Shown here piece by piece: positions 36,122-45,075 of a stretch of DNA of 64,000 nt; the stretch's first letter is position 1, and each line of letters begins with the position of its first letter. The stretch is from an uncultured Aquimarina sp. (GTDB lineage Bacteria; Bacteroidota; Bacteroidia; Flavobacteriales; Flavobacteriaceae). The position numbers and the translations under genes were made by a program. The notes below the pieces were generated by a model. The model was not told the DNA's origin, made no database searches, and was given only the letters and a program-made list of their open reading frames with translations. The DNA lies in contig CANMLG010000005.1 of assembly GCA_947498765.1 (NCBI GenBank), positions 186,001 through 250,000 on the forward strand. The letters run 5' to 3'.

Positions 36122-39100
36122 TTATCTTAGTAGAGCAAAATGTCCTCTGAATTCCTCTCCATTATCTGTTTTGGCGTAATACCAATAATCATCTGCAGGC
36201 ATATGCATATCATTGTAAGTACCATTCCAACCGCGTCCTTCTGGGTTAAAACTTGCTAATAATCTTCCATATCGATCGAAAATACTAATAGTAATTTTTG
36301 TATCACCCGGATTCCCTTTTACGTTCCATGATTCATTATCTATATCACCGTTAGGTGTAAAAAATTCGGGAAACCCAAAAACAGGCACATCTATGGATAT
36401 AGAATCACACTCATTTGACACAGTGGCTACATAATCCCCTGGAGGCACTCCACGGAATACATTTCCAACTTGAGAAACCACATAATTGGTGTCAATCCCA
36501 ATAAGCGTATAAGATAAATTGTCGCCTTTGGTCACAAACAACTCCACCGTATTTAAGCCTACATTAAAGGTTAAATTTTCTGGAGACTCGATAGGTAAAA
36601 TTGAAGTAGTTTTTGAATCACCACAACCCATAGAAGTTCTACTGGTGTATTCTACTGTGTAATCACCTATACTTGTTGCATCAATTGATGGATTGGTTTC
36701 TCCTGCTAATGCTGTTCCATTTAACAACCATTGTAAATCGTAATCCGTAGTACTTAAAGGCGTACTAATTGTAATAGGCACAATGTTGCCCGAATCATCA
36801 ACACAACCATTCCCTCCAACTAAATCAAAAACTGGTAGGTTTTCAATACTTATTCTAAAAGGAACTTCACCTTTACATCCATTGGCATTTTCTTCAACTA
36901 AAAATAAATCAGTAGTAGATGCCAAAACTTGACCCTCGGCTAAATCACCAGTTATAGTTGGATCGGTTGCTAAAGATATTGTTGAATAAAATTGTCCAGC
37001 AGGCAAACTTGGCAAGGTAAAAGATTCACATTGCGCTGTTGTAGCCAACGAAGCAGGTAATGTTGGTGTTGGAATACCCAAAATTGACACCTCAACATCT
37101 GCAGATAGTCCCGTACAAACCGTTGTGGAATTTATAGTATACGTATACGTACCAGCATCCGCGGTAGCAGGATCAATTTCAAAATTTGGATTTGTATTTA
37201 CACTACCATCAGGAAGTGTCCAAGACCCATTATCGGATGGGCTCCCTTGCAATCCACTAATTAAACTTACTGGCATATCATTAATACATAAATCTAACAC
37301 CCCATTTGTCCCTGGATCTCCGGTAATATTTTCTATGTTTATTGTAAATGAGATTTCATCAACACAACCTACGCTTGAAGTTTCTTGAATAAATATTTCC
37401 TGTGTACTTGTTACCACATCTCCAGGACTAAGTTCAGATCCTCCTCCTCCTGTTGAAGTAAAATATTTTTGAGTTGCTGCATTTGCCAAAGGTGGCAACT
37501 CAAAGCTGTTACAGTAAGCTGCTTCAATAGTAGGTGCAACAGGCGTTGGTAATGGATTTACTGTAAAACTAAATTCCTCCTCTGATGCACATACCTGACC
37601 GCTAGTTGAATCAATATTTTCTGCAAAGATATAAACAGTATCAGAAGATGTAAAAACTTCACCTACATTAATCATTGTCCTACTAAAAGTACCAACAGGA
37701 GCATCAAAATAATTACCAACGGCAAGTGGTGCTAAAACAAATTCTCCACAACTTTCAACTATTGTTGGCAACACTATTCGTGGTTTTTCAATAATAGTTA
37801 GTCTTACGTTAATCTGATTACTTGGACAACCTGTTGCATCAGCAGCCTCAACAACAAACGTATTTACACCAACACTTAACTGATCTACAGTAGGTGTATA
37901 ACTATCTGTACTTTGAGCAGATGCAATGGGCGATCCATCAGAAAGATACCAGCGACCAACCAAACCTGCATCTAAGGTTACACTTAATGCTGGTATAGGA
38001 TCCTCTTCGCAAATAACCTCATCGGAAGGATTAGTAGGATCATTAACAACCGGACAATCACAGTTTGGAGCGGTTACCATTCGAGTGAAACTACAAGCTG
38101 GGTTCCCTGCTGGTGTAATTGTTAAAACAATATCTTGATTTTTTGGAATATCTGTCACCCTAGGTCTTGTTGGATCACTTAAATCTACTACACCAAAATC
38201 ACTTGTAACAGTACCAGAGCCAGTTAATGTAGTTGTAACCTCATATACTGTTGCTGAAGGACCAGTAGCATCACACCTTGCTCCCAAAACATCAATTACA
38301 GGAATATCAGTTATTACCACCTCTACGTCAACACTTCCTGGAGGGCAACCTGCGGAACTAACTTCATAGGTATACATACCAGAAGTGAATGAAACTGCTG
38401 ATGGAGTTAACATGCCATCAAAAGTAGTTACCCCATCAGGTAAAGTCCAAATACCACCTGACTGCGGCGAATTTGTTAATAAGGTAAATAAATCTATAGT
38501 GGTTGTATCGTCTCTACAGAACATTACTGGTGAGGTTGGCGCTACTCCTGGGTTTGCTCCGCCTATAGAAATATCAACGGTTGCCGTATCACTTCCGCAA
38601 CCTGCACCTCCACTGACAGTGTAGGTATACACTCCAAACATATCTGAACTTGGATCAAAAGCTCCTTTATCATCAGCCCCAAACACTGTGGTGGTTGTAC
38701 CTACCGTCCAAACACCTCCTGGACTTGGCATAGTGCCGTCAGCTCGATCTAATAATTCATCAAACAAATCAAAAACAGGATCCGATGTACATCGTGATAT
38801 TACAGCATCTTCACCTGCAAAGGCTATTGGAGTTACCTCTACAGGTAGAGTAAATGTTCTTTCTGGGCAAGTTCCTATTCTTGGTAATGTATATACATAA
38901 TCCATTTCAGCCATTGTAGTGGACACATCCAAGGTACCTAAATGCCCCCCTGTGACAGTATTCCCACCACCAGGAACAGTCCACGTACCAGTAGTTGGCA
39001 AACTAGAAATTGGTGGTGTTAATGCTGCTAGTGCGGCATTTAACTCATCAAATAAATTAAAAGCTGCTGTAGCACTTTGACATGTATCTGCTACATCCGT

Positions 39101-41053
39101 TAGCACAATTGGTGTAGCAATAAATTCATCTCTCCAATCTCGATCCCCACCTGGATTATGTACATCTGGAAAAATACTTGGCTCCTGCCCCCCGTTTGTT
39201 CCATTGGTAGTACTAGTAAGCCTCCCTAAAACTTCCGTATCATAATCATCATCTAAACCATCATTATCGGTATCATTAAATGCCGCATTTAATATATCAG
39301 AAACGCCGTCTTCATCTAAATCATAGGCTTCTACTGTATCATCCAAACAATCTTCATCTGAATTATCATCCAAATAATCTGGCGTTCCATCAGTATCTGT
39401 ATCAGCCAACACAATAGGTGTTCCATTGGTATCATAACTATCATCTACCCCATTAAAATCTCCATCAGCACCATTTGGACCAACATAGCTGGCCGTTTCC
39501 ATAGCTTCCACATGATCTATAATACCATCATTATCAGAGTCAACATCTAAATAATCCGGATTACTATCACTATCACTATTTACAATAGCCGTAATGCTAC
39601 CAGAATCTGCTTGATTGTCTACGCGTCCATCACCATCGGCATCCTTTGCTCCTTCGTTATTTTCAACAATATCATAAATACCATCGTTATCACTATCTAA
39701 GTCTTCAGAGTTTGGTATTCCATCACGGTCAAAATCACATTGTAGCCTTGACAAAAAGATATTATCAATCCCTACATCATTACCATTACCCGGTGTTAAC
39801 TGCTGATTAGTAACTACAACCGCAACTGTAGTCACTCCAGGAGCTGGTGTAAATTTTGCTTCTTTAGGAACCCATCTATCATTTTCATAAGGTATAGTTC
39901 CTGAACCAGCATCTGCTATTGTACTTCCTGTAGCCTGATCTATAATTTCAATTCTTAAATTAGGCAACTCGCCTCCATTCCCATTCAAATTTGCCACCCT
40001 CATACTAAAATCGTATTCAATTCCAGGAGTTACTGGCAAATCTCTAACTTGAAATATTGGCTTTGACAAAAATGAACTCGTTAACATATTAATCGCCATA
40101 AAACGACCATCAGTATCACCATTTGCATCTTGATGACCATTTGCTTCAGTAGATATATACAACGCACTTTCATTATTAAAATTAAAGAGATGTAATGATG
40201 TTGCTATGTTGTATTCCCCGTCATTTCCATTTATATCTTGCGGAATACCTGGATTAAATGTCAAACCTGTTCCCTCTACAAATTTACTACGGGTAGGTCC
40301 ACCAAAACCAAAATCTTCTTCCAAAATGAAGGTTGGCGTTAAGCTTGTCGGTGTACAAAAACCATCTTCTACAGTATCTGGAATACCGTCATTATCATCA
40401 TCCGTATCAACATCATTTAAATCTCCATCATTATCTGCATCATTAATACCACAGGGTCTTACTGTTACTATGGCTGATTGAATAGGGCAAGCACCGCCTT
40501 TATCTACCGTATAAGTAAACACACCTCCATTTACGTTTGTAATATCATATACACCATTACCTGGACTCCATGTTCCACCTGTTTCTGGAGATCCATCCAA
40601 TTCAGCAAATAAATCTATATCACTAGTTTTTCCACACAAAAAAATAGATGAATTCAAACCTGGATTAGGAGATTTATCAACAGTTATTGTTATTTCCATT
40701 GTAGTTCCACCAATGCGAACTCCATATAAAGTTGTAACCCTTGGATTTACCCTAATGAATGTGTTTTCTCCATTTGGCCCTTCAACCCCTCTCACATCTT
40801 GTGTTGACCCATCCGGCAAAACTCTTTTCACATTATTTCTTCTTCCGTTCTCTGGACCTTCTTGAGGTATTTCCCACCAATCATACTGATAAGCTGAATT
40901 TAACTCGCTTGGAACAGCTTTTAACTGAACCAATGATCCCTCACATGATGGATTAGAACCAAATTCAATATCAATAGTGATTGAAGTTGGTTGCTGCCCA
41001 AAAGCATTAACAATTCCCAAGAGAAAAATAACAAAAAATAACAATTTTTGCAT
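36122..41053 (-). CDS. giant T9SS type B adhesin-like protein (gliding-motility-associated C-terminal domain)
   Basis: 1643 residues from ATG at 41053; an in-frame TTG at 41062 adds three. Signal peptide MQKLLFFVIFLLGIVNAFGQ. Aspartate-rich calcium-binding (thrombospondin type 3-like) repeats occur near 200-235 and about 440-640 (DNDGIPDTVEDG, DSDNDGIYDIVENNE). Many cysteine-containing Ig-like/PKD-like repeats with the theme GGTWT(V/L)PG and G.YTYT(V/I) follow. The last about 85 residues (PEFFTPNGDIDNESWNV ... FRGHFALLR) are the CHU_C/type B sorting domain. Probably a surface adhesin or surface filament secreted with help from the SprF-like protein next to it. Cargo binding target unknown. 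Confidence 0.9.
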   Translation of the reverse strand: MQKLLFFVIFLLGIVNAFGQQPTSITIDIEFGSNPSCEGSLVQLKAVPSELNSAYQYDWWEIPQEGPENGRRNNVKRVLPDGSTQDVRGVEGPNGENTFIRVNPRVTTLYGVRIGGTTMEITITVDKSPNPGLNSSIFLCGKTSDIDLFAELDGSPETGGTWSPGNGVYDITNVNGGVFTYTVDKGGACPIQSAIVTVRPCGINDADNDGDLNDVDTDDDNDGIPDTVEDGFCTPTSLTPTFILEEDFGFGGPTRSKFVEGTGLTFNPGIPQDINGNDGEYNIATSLHLFNFNNESALYISTEANGHQDANGDTDGRFMAINMLTSSFLSKPIFQVRDLPVTPGIEYDFSMRVANLNGNGGELPNLRIEIIDQATGSTIADAGSGTIPYENDRWVPKEAKFTPAPGVTTVAVVVTNQQLTPGNGNDVGIDNIFLSRLQCDFDRDGIPNSEDLDSDNDGIYDIVENNEGAKDADGDGRVDNQADSGSITAIVNSDSDSNPDYLDVDSDNDGIIDHVEAMETASYVGPNGADGDFNGVDDSYDTNGTPIVLADTDTDGTPDYLDDNSDEDCLDDTVEAYDLDEDGVSDILNAAFNDTDNDGLDDDYDTEVLGRLTSTTNGTNGGQEPSIFPDVHNPGGDRDWRDEFIATPIVLTDVADTCQSATAAFNLFDELNAALAALTPPISSLPTTGTWTVPGGGNTVTGGHLGTLDVSTTMAEMDYVYTLPRIGTCPERTFTLPVEVTPIAFAGEDAVISRCTSDPVFDLFDELLDRADGTMPSPGGVWTVGTTTTVFGADDKGAFDPSSDMFGVYTYTVSGGAGCGSDTATVDISIGGANPGVAPTSPVMFCRDDTTTIDLFTLLTNSPQSGGIWTLPDGVTTFDGMLTPSAVSFTSGMYTYEVSSAGCPPGSVDVEVVITDIPVIDVLGARCDATGPSATVYEVTTTLTGSGTVTSDFGVVDLSDPTRPRVTDIPKNQDIVLTITPAGNPACSFTRMVTAPNCDCPVVNDPTNPSDEVICEEDPIPALSVTLDAGLVGRWYLSDGSPIASAQSTDSYTPTVDQLSVGVNTFVVEAADATGCPSNQINVRLTIIEKPRIVLPTIVESCGEFVLAPLAVGNYFDAPVGTFSRTMINVGEVFTSSDTVYIFAENIDSTSGQVCASEEEFSFTVNPLPTPVAPTIEAAYCNSFELPPLANAATQKYFTSTGGGGSELSPGDVVTSTQEIFIQETSSVGCVDEISFTINIENITGDPGTNGVLDLCINDMPVSLISGLQGSPSDNGSWTLPDGSVNTNPNFEIDPATADAGTYTYTINSTTVCTGLSADVEVSILGIPTPTLPASLATTAQCESFTLPSLPAGQFYSTISLATDPTITGDLAEGQVLASTTDLFLVEENANGCKGEVPFRISIENLPVFDLVGGNGCVDDSGNIVPITISTPLSTTDYDLQWLLNGTALAGETNPSIDATSIGDYTVEYTSRTSMGCGDSKTTSILPIESPENLTFNVGLNTVELFVTKGDNLSYTLIGIDTNYVVSQVGNVFRGVPPGDYVATVSNECDSISIDVPVFGFPEFFTPNGDIDNESWNVKGNPGDTKITISIFDRYGRLLASFNPEGRGWNGTYNDMHMPADDYWYYAKTDNGEEFRGHFALLR

Positions 41054-41252
41054 AACAAACAATAATTAGCGTGTAGTTTAACAACTGAAATAACGCTAAT
41101 ATTTTTAAAGTAATATATTTGGATATCCTGTTTTCGATATGATACAAATAACAACGTTTTTAAATAACAAGAAAACTAAATAAACAAGACAAAAATTTCT
41201 TACAAAAAAACACTTAACTACTGAAAAACAATGTGTTGACATTTTTTTAAAA

Positions 41253-41316
41253 TGTAAGATTATACCTTCTTAAAAAATCGCTGTTTCTATTTTTTTACAT
41301 TTGTAAGATTTTACCT
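41253..41316. promoter_or_regulatory. pair of 15-nt direct repeats, possible operator
   Basis: TGTAAGATTATACCT (41253-41267) and TGTAAGATTTTACCT (41302-41316) differ at one base and start 49 nt apart. The second overlaps TACATTTG (41296-41303), a match to the TAnnTTTG promoter element on the plus strand. They lie 200-260 nt upstream of the adhesin start. Regulator unknown. Confidence 0.4.
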
Positions 41317-41525
41317 CAATATTTATCTATAAAACCAACATTTACTATGTTTAACTTATACACAAGACTGTAAAAAAAACTCAATTTTAACACTATTCTT
41401 ACACCTTTTACTTTCAAAAAACAACACATTATCAGCAAGTATTAATTATAAATCCACATTTTAGTATTTATATAAAAAAACAAAATAGAAACCCATCCAA
41501 ATCACAAAAAACCAGCTTGCCTAAA

Positions 41526-41546
41526 ACCTTACACCTTATACCTTAT
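41526..41546. repeat. three tandem 7-nt units (ACCTTAY)
   Basis: Reads ACCTTAC, ACCTTAT, ACCTTAT in direct succession; a short degenerate heptamer array. Confidence 0.7.
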
Positions 41547-41655
41547 TAAATCACTTTATACCTAAAGCACCATAGTTTAAATGATAACCGAAAGCCATTA
41601 TCTCTTTAGACATTCATTTTGTTTTTTAACTATCGACACTTTGTCAAAAACACAA

Positions 41656-41679
41656 AGCCAACAGCCAAAAGCCAAAAGC
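41656..41679. repeat. three and a half tandem 7-nt units (AGCCAAM)
   Basis: Reads AGCCAAC, AGCCAAA, AGCCAAA, AGC. Seventeen bases further on, CTCTTTTG occurs twice and then once more with a change (41696-41719, 8-nt period). Confidence 0.75.
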
Positions 41680-41845
41680 TAATAACCACCATATTCTCTT
41701 TTGCTCTTTTGCTCTTTTTTAAAAGTTAAAATCAAAATACACAAGAGTGCCTAATTTTAACCCCCCCCTAAAGACCTACAAACTCTTATAAATAAAACAA
41801 AATCATTTAACACGCAACTTTAAATCACTAAAAAACAAAACAAGC

Positions 41846-41876
41846 TTTGCTATCTGAAAATATAGTTATACATTTG
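41846..41876 (+). promoter_or_regulatory. Bacteroidota-type promoter of the rplM operon
   Basis: TTTG (41846-41849), a 19-nt spacer and TACATTTG (41869-41876) match the TTTG / TAnnTTTG sigma-factor consensus. Transcription should begin near 41880, right at the leader hairpin. Confidence 0.7.
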
Positions 41877-41879
41877 CAC

Positions 41880-41896
41880 CCCTGTTTTATGCAGGG
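41880..41896 (+). promoter_or_regulatory. 5' leader hairpin of the rplM transcript
   Basis: CCCTG (41880-41884) pairs with CAGGG (41892-41896) around TTTTATG. It would form at the extreme 5' end of the mRNA, 36 nt before the GTG start. A ribosomal-protein binding leader is possible; not verified. Confidence 0.45.
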
Positions 41897-41932
41897 AAAT
41901 GGAATGTTTAATAATCAGTAAAATTAATTAGT

Positions 41933-42388
41933 GTGGACACATTAAGTTACAAAACAGTATCTGCCAACAAAGCAACTGCTAACAAAGAGTGGTTATTGGT
42001 AGACGCTGAAGGACAAACTTTAGGTCGCCTTTCTTCTAAAGTTGCAAAACTATTAAGAGGAAAACACAAACCTTGTTTTACACCGCATGCTGACTGTGGC
42101 GATAACGTAATTGTTATCAATGCAGAAAAAATTCAGCTTACGGGTAATAAATGGAGTGAGAAATCTTACATCCGTCACACAGGGTATCCAGGTGGACAAA
42201 GAAGCCTAACGGCGCAAGAATTATTCGGCAAAGGACCTGAGCGCCTTGTTGAAAAAGCAGTAAAAGGAATGTTACCTAAAAACAAATTAGGTGCTGAACT
42301 TTTTCGCAATTTAAAAGTGGTTAACGGTGCTAGTCATAAGTACGAAGCGCAACAGCCTAAAACTATTAACTTAAACGAATTTAAGTAA
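41933..42388 (+). CDS. rplM: 50S ribosomal protein L13
   Basis: 151 residues from a GTG start at 41933, giving the standard N-terminus [20 protein letters not shown]. The core has [20 protein letters not shown] and the C-terminal [17 protein letters not shown], both typical of L13. No ATG gives a better start. It overlaps rpsI by one base (TAATG), the usual L13-S9 coupling. Confidence 0.97.
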   Translation: MDTLSYKTVSANKATANKEWLLVDAEGQTLGRLSSKVAKLLRGKHKPCFTPHADCGDNVIVINAEKIQLTGNKWSEKSYIRHTGYPGGQRSLTAQELFGKGPERLVEKAVKGMLPKNKLGAELFRNLKVVNGASHKYEAQQPKTINLNEFK

Positions 42389-42774
42389 TGGAAGTTATTC
42401 ACAAAATTGGTCGTAGAAAGACCTCTGTTGCACGTATATACTTATCTGAAGGATCAGGTAAAGTAACCGTAAACAAGAAAGATTTAAGTGATTACTTAAC
42501 AACTGCAACTTTACAATACAAAGTAAAACAACCTTTCATTTTGACAGAAAATGAAGACAAATACGATGTAAAAGTAAATGTATATGGTGGTGGTATCACT
42601 GGACAAGCTGAAGCGATCCGTTTAGCAATTTCAAGAGCGTTATGCGAAATTGATGCTGAACACAGATTAGTGCTTAAACCAGAAGGTTTATTAACTAGAG
42701 ATCCTCGTATGGTTGAACGTAAGAAATTCGGTCAGAAGAAAGCTCGTAAAAAATTCCAATTCTCGAAACGTTAA
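42388..42774 (+). CDS. rpsI: 30S ribosomal protein S9
   Basis: 128 residues. IHKIGRRKTSVARIYL at the N-terminus and the basic tail RKKFGQKKARKKFQFSKR, ending in the invariant KR, define S9, whose tail reaches the P-site tRNA. Translationally coupled to rplM. A small hairpin begins at its stop codon. Confidence 0.98.
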   Translation: MEVIHKIGRRKTSVARIYLSEGSGKVTVNKKDLSDYLTTATLQYKVKQPFILTENEDKYDVKVNVYGGGITGQAEAIRLAISRALCEIDAEHRLVLKPEGLLTRDPRMVERKKFGQKKARKKFQFSKR

Positions 42775-42789
42775 ACACTTGGTGTTTTT
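42773..42789 (+). terminator. small hairpin at the rpsI stop codon
   Basis: AAACAC (42773-42778), loop TTG, GTGTTT (42782-42787), then TT. It starts inside the TAA stop. A weak terminator or an mRNA processing site. Confidence 0.4.
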
Positions 42790-42880
42790 ACTATTTCGAT
42801 TGGAAGTATTAAAAAAATTAAAAAACATGTTGTCGTTACTTGTTTTCTCTTTTTACAAAAAAAATGAAACAAGATTTGGT

Positions 42881-42913
42881 TTAGCATCTAAACACTACCT
42901 GTAGTGTTGCTAA
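42881..42913 (+). promoter_or_regulatory. candidate rpsB leader hairpin
   Basis: TTAGCA (42881-42886) pairs with TGCTAA (42908-42913) and ACACTA (42892-42897) with TAGTGT (42902-42907), with a 5-nt bulge on the left and a CCTG loop. It ends 33 nt before the rpsB ATG. In other bacteria S2 represses its own mRNA through a leader structure, so this is a plausible site. Confidence 0.5.
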
Positions 42914-42946
42914 TTTAAAGTAAACGGAACGTAAACTATTACAAAA

Positions 42947-43735
42947 ATGGCAAACAACATTGAAGTAAAAGAATTACTAGACGCAGGTGTTCATTTTGGA
43001 CACTTGACTAGAAGATGGGATCCTAACATGGCGCCATACATTTACATGGAGCGTAATGGGATTCACATTATAAACTTATACAAAACAGCTGCAAAAATTG
43101 ACGAAGCTTCTGAAGCTTTGAAAAAGATTGCTGCTTCTGGTAGAAAAATCCTTTTTGTTGCAACAAAGAAGCAAGCAAAAGAGATTGTAGCAGAAAAAGC
43201 TGCTAAAGCAAACCAACCTTACATCACTGAAAGATGGCCTGGTGGTATGTTAACCAACTTTGTTACTATCCGTAAAGCGATTAAAAAAATGGCTACTATT
43301 GATAGAATGAAGAAGGATGGTACTTTTAACACCCTTTCAAAGAAAGAGCGTTTACAAGTTGACCGTTTACGTGCTAAGTTAGAAAAAAACTTAGGATCAA
43401 TCGTTGATATGACTCGTTTACCAGGTGCTCTTTTTATTGTTGATATAACAAGAGAACACATTGCAGTAAAAGAAGCTCAAAAATTAAACATTCCAATTTT
43501 TGCAATGGTAGATACCAACTCTGACCCACGTCAGGTTGACTATATTATTCCTGCAAATGATGATGCTTCTAAGTCTATTGACAAAGTAATGGGATACGTA
43601 AGTGATGCTATTATTGAAGGTTTAAATGAGCGTAAAGCAGCCAAAGAAAGTAAAGCTAATGAGCCAAAGGCCGAAGCTAAACCTGCACCTGCCGCTCCTG
43701 AAGCACCTGCTACAGAAGAAGCTAAAGCTGAATAA
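42947..43735 (+). CDS. rpsB: 30S ribosomal protein S2
   Basis: 262 residues. LLDAGVHFGHLTRRWDPNMAPYIY (in part) near the start, NAxxFVATKKQ-like ILFVATKKQAKEIV, RWPGGMLTNFVTIRK and IFAMVDTNSDP are the S2 hallmarks. The last about 30 residues form an alanine/proline/glutamate-rich tail (KAEAKPAPAAPEAPATEE) that is variable in this phylum. It precedes tsf, as in most bacteria. Confidence 0.97.
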   Translation: MANNIEVKELLDAGVHFGHLTRRWDPNMAPYIYMERNGIHIINLYKTAAKIDEASEALKKIAASGRKILFVATKKQAKEIVAEKAAKANQPYITERWPGGMLTNFVTIRKAIKKMATIDRMKKDGTFNTLSKKERLQVDRLRAKLEKNLGSIVDMTRLPGALFIVDITREHIAVKEAQKLNIPIFAMVDTNSDPRQVDYIIPANDDASKSIDKVMGYVSDAIIEGLNERKAAKESKANEPKAEAKPAPAAPEAPATEEAKAE

Positions 43736-43737
43736 TT

Positions 43738-43853
43738 CAGTCTAAAGACTGTTTTAACAAAATTGAAACCCTTGGTTTCAGGTTAACTTTAAGTTAACAA
43801 TACTAAAATAAGTCGTTTAGAAGGTCTCATTGCATTCACTAAACGACTTATTT
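43738..43853 (+). promoter_or_regulatory. four successive hairpins between rpsB and tsf
   Basis: In order: CAGTC/GACTG (43738-43751, then TTTT), GAAACC/GGTTTC (43765-43779), GTTAACTT/AAGTTAAC (43782-43798) and a perfect 15-bp stem AAATAAGTCGTTTAG with its complement (43806-43820 and 43839-43853, 18-nt loop), followed by GTTT. All lie within 116 nt. They probably set the rpsB:tsf expression ratio by partial termination or processing. Confidence 0.65.
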
Positions 43854-43889
43854 GTTTAAATTTAAACTCATAATTTAAAACATATAGTT

Positions 43890-44858
43890 ATGTCTAAAAT
43901 AAGCGCTGCAGATGTAGGTAAGTTAAGAAAGACTACCGGAGCAGGTATGATGGATTGTAAAAAAGCCTTAGTTGAAGCTGAAGGTGATTTTGACAAAGCA
44001 ATTGACATTTTACGTAAAAAAGGGCAAAAAATCGCTGAAAAAAGAGCTGATAGAGACTCTAGTGAAGGTGCAGTAGTTTCTAAAATTAACGCCGAATCAA
44101 CTAGAGGTGTTGTTTTGTCTTTAAACTGCGAAACTGATTTTGTTGCTAAAAATGATACTTATGTAACTATGGCTAACAAAATGGCCGATGTTGCTTTAAA
44201 CTATAATTCAAAAGAAGAATTTTTAGCTGCTGAATATGAAAATGGCTTAAGTGTTCAAGAAAAACTTATTGAGCAAACTGGAGTTATTGGTGAAAAAATT
44301 GAAATAGGTGGTTATAAAGTTTTAGAAGCTCCTTTTGTTGGTTCATACATTCACGGGAATAAAATTGGTGCTTTAGTTGGTTTATCATCTGCTATTGATG
44401 GTGCTGCTGAATTAGCTAAAAGCGTTTCTATGCAAGTAGCTTCAATGGGAGCAACTACTTTATCATATAAAGATTTTGACCCTGAATATGTAGCCTCTGA
44501 AACTGAAGCTCGTATTGCTGCCATAGAAAAAGATAATATTGAATTAGGTCGTTTAGGTAAAACTCTTAAAAACGTACCTTTATTTATCTCTCGTTCTCAA
44601 TTAAATGATGAAATTTTAGCTAAAGCTGAAGAAACTATTAAAGAGGAATTAAAAGCAGAAGGTAAGCCTGAAAAAATATGGGATCGTATTTTACCTGGTA
44701 AATTAGAGCGTTTTATTTCTGACAACACCACTCTAGATCACGAAAAATGTTTATTAGATCAACGTTTTATTATGGACGAATCTAAAAACGTAGCTGAGTT
44801 TGTTGCCAGTAAAGGTGATGTTGAAGTTACTGCTTTTGAAAGAGTATCATTAGTGTAA
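43890..44858 (+). CDS. tsf: translation elongation factor Ts
   Basis: 322 residues. The UBA-like N-terminus ISAADVGKLRKTTGAGMMDCKKAL and the core CETDFVAKND (about 82-91) are diagnostic for EF-Ts, which recycles EF-Tu-GDP. The domain is longer than in E. coli (283), as usual in this phylum. Followed by an A14 run and a strong terminator that closes the ribosomal gene cluster. Confidence 0.97.
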   Translation: MSKISAADVGKLRKTTGAGMMDCKKALVEAEGDFDKAIDILRKKGQKIAEKRADRDSSEGAVVSKINAESTRGVVLSLNCETDFVAKNDTYVTMANKMADVALNYNSKEEFLAAEYENGLSVQEKLIEQTGVIGEKIEIGGYKVLEAPFVGSYIHGNKIGALVGLSSAIDGAAELAKSVSMQVASMGATTLSYKDFDPEYVASETEARIAAIEKDNIELGRLGKTLKNVPLFISRSQLNDEILAKAEETIKEELKAEGKPEKIWDRILPGKLERFISDNTTLDHEKCLLDQRFIMDESKNVAEFVASKGDVEVTAFERVSLV

Positions 44859-44913
44859 GTAAAAAAAAAAAAAAACACTTTGCAATACCCTTTACAATAG
44901 TTACAAATTTTAA

Positions 44914-44950
44914 AAAGAGGCTGTCTAATTTTTAGGCAGCCTCTTTGTTT
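44914..44950 (+). terminator. strong terminator of the rpsB-tsf cluster
   Basis: A 15-bp stem with one G-T pair, arms 44914-44928 and 44932-44946 (AAAGAGGCTG...CAGCCTCTTT), 3-nt loop TTT, then GTTT. Confidence 0.85.
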
Positions 44951-45010
44951 CAATACACACCCCCACCTTAAAACAGCCTTATAGCAAATAGTTATTCCTC
45001 AAAATAATTT

Positions 45011-45075
45011 AACCTAAATTATGCAATAAAAAATTTATTATACCATGAAACCACTTCAAAAACAAACACTTTGTT
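45011..45075. repeat. half-copy of the palindromic repeat at 3381-3552
   Basis: Matches 3381-3445 base for base at 61 of 65 positions with no gaps. Only the left arm is present. The 3' end of the adjacent COG0523 gene, including its stop codon, lies within this copy (45056-45075). Confidence 0.9.

Larger units (their letters stand above)
41054..41932. other. 879-nt intergenic region
   Basis: No gene seen. It holds two 15-nt direct repeats, three short-period tandem arrays, the run CCCCCCCC (41761-41768) and the rplM promoter and leader (listed separately). The rest is A/T-rich. Confidence 0.6.

Noticed and set aside
41761-41768. C8 homopolymer as a phase-variation switch
   Set aside because: It lies in non-coding DNA upstream of the rplM promoter, with no frame or promoter element for it to alter.
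42713-42904. Plus-strand frame overlapping the 3' end of rpsI
   Set aside because: Its first third is another frame of the rpsI coding sequence and the rest covers the leader region of rpsB.
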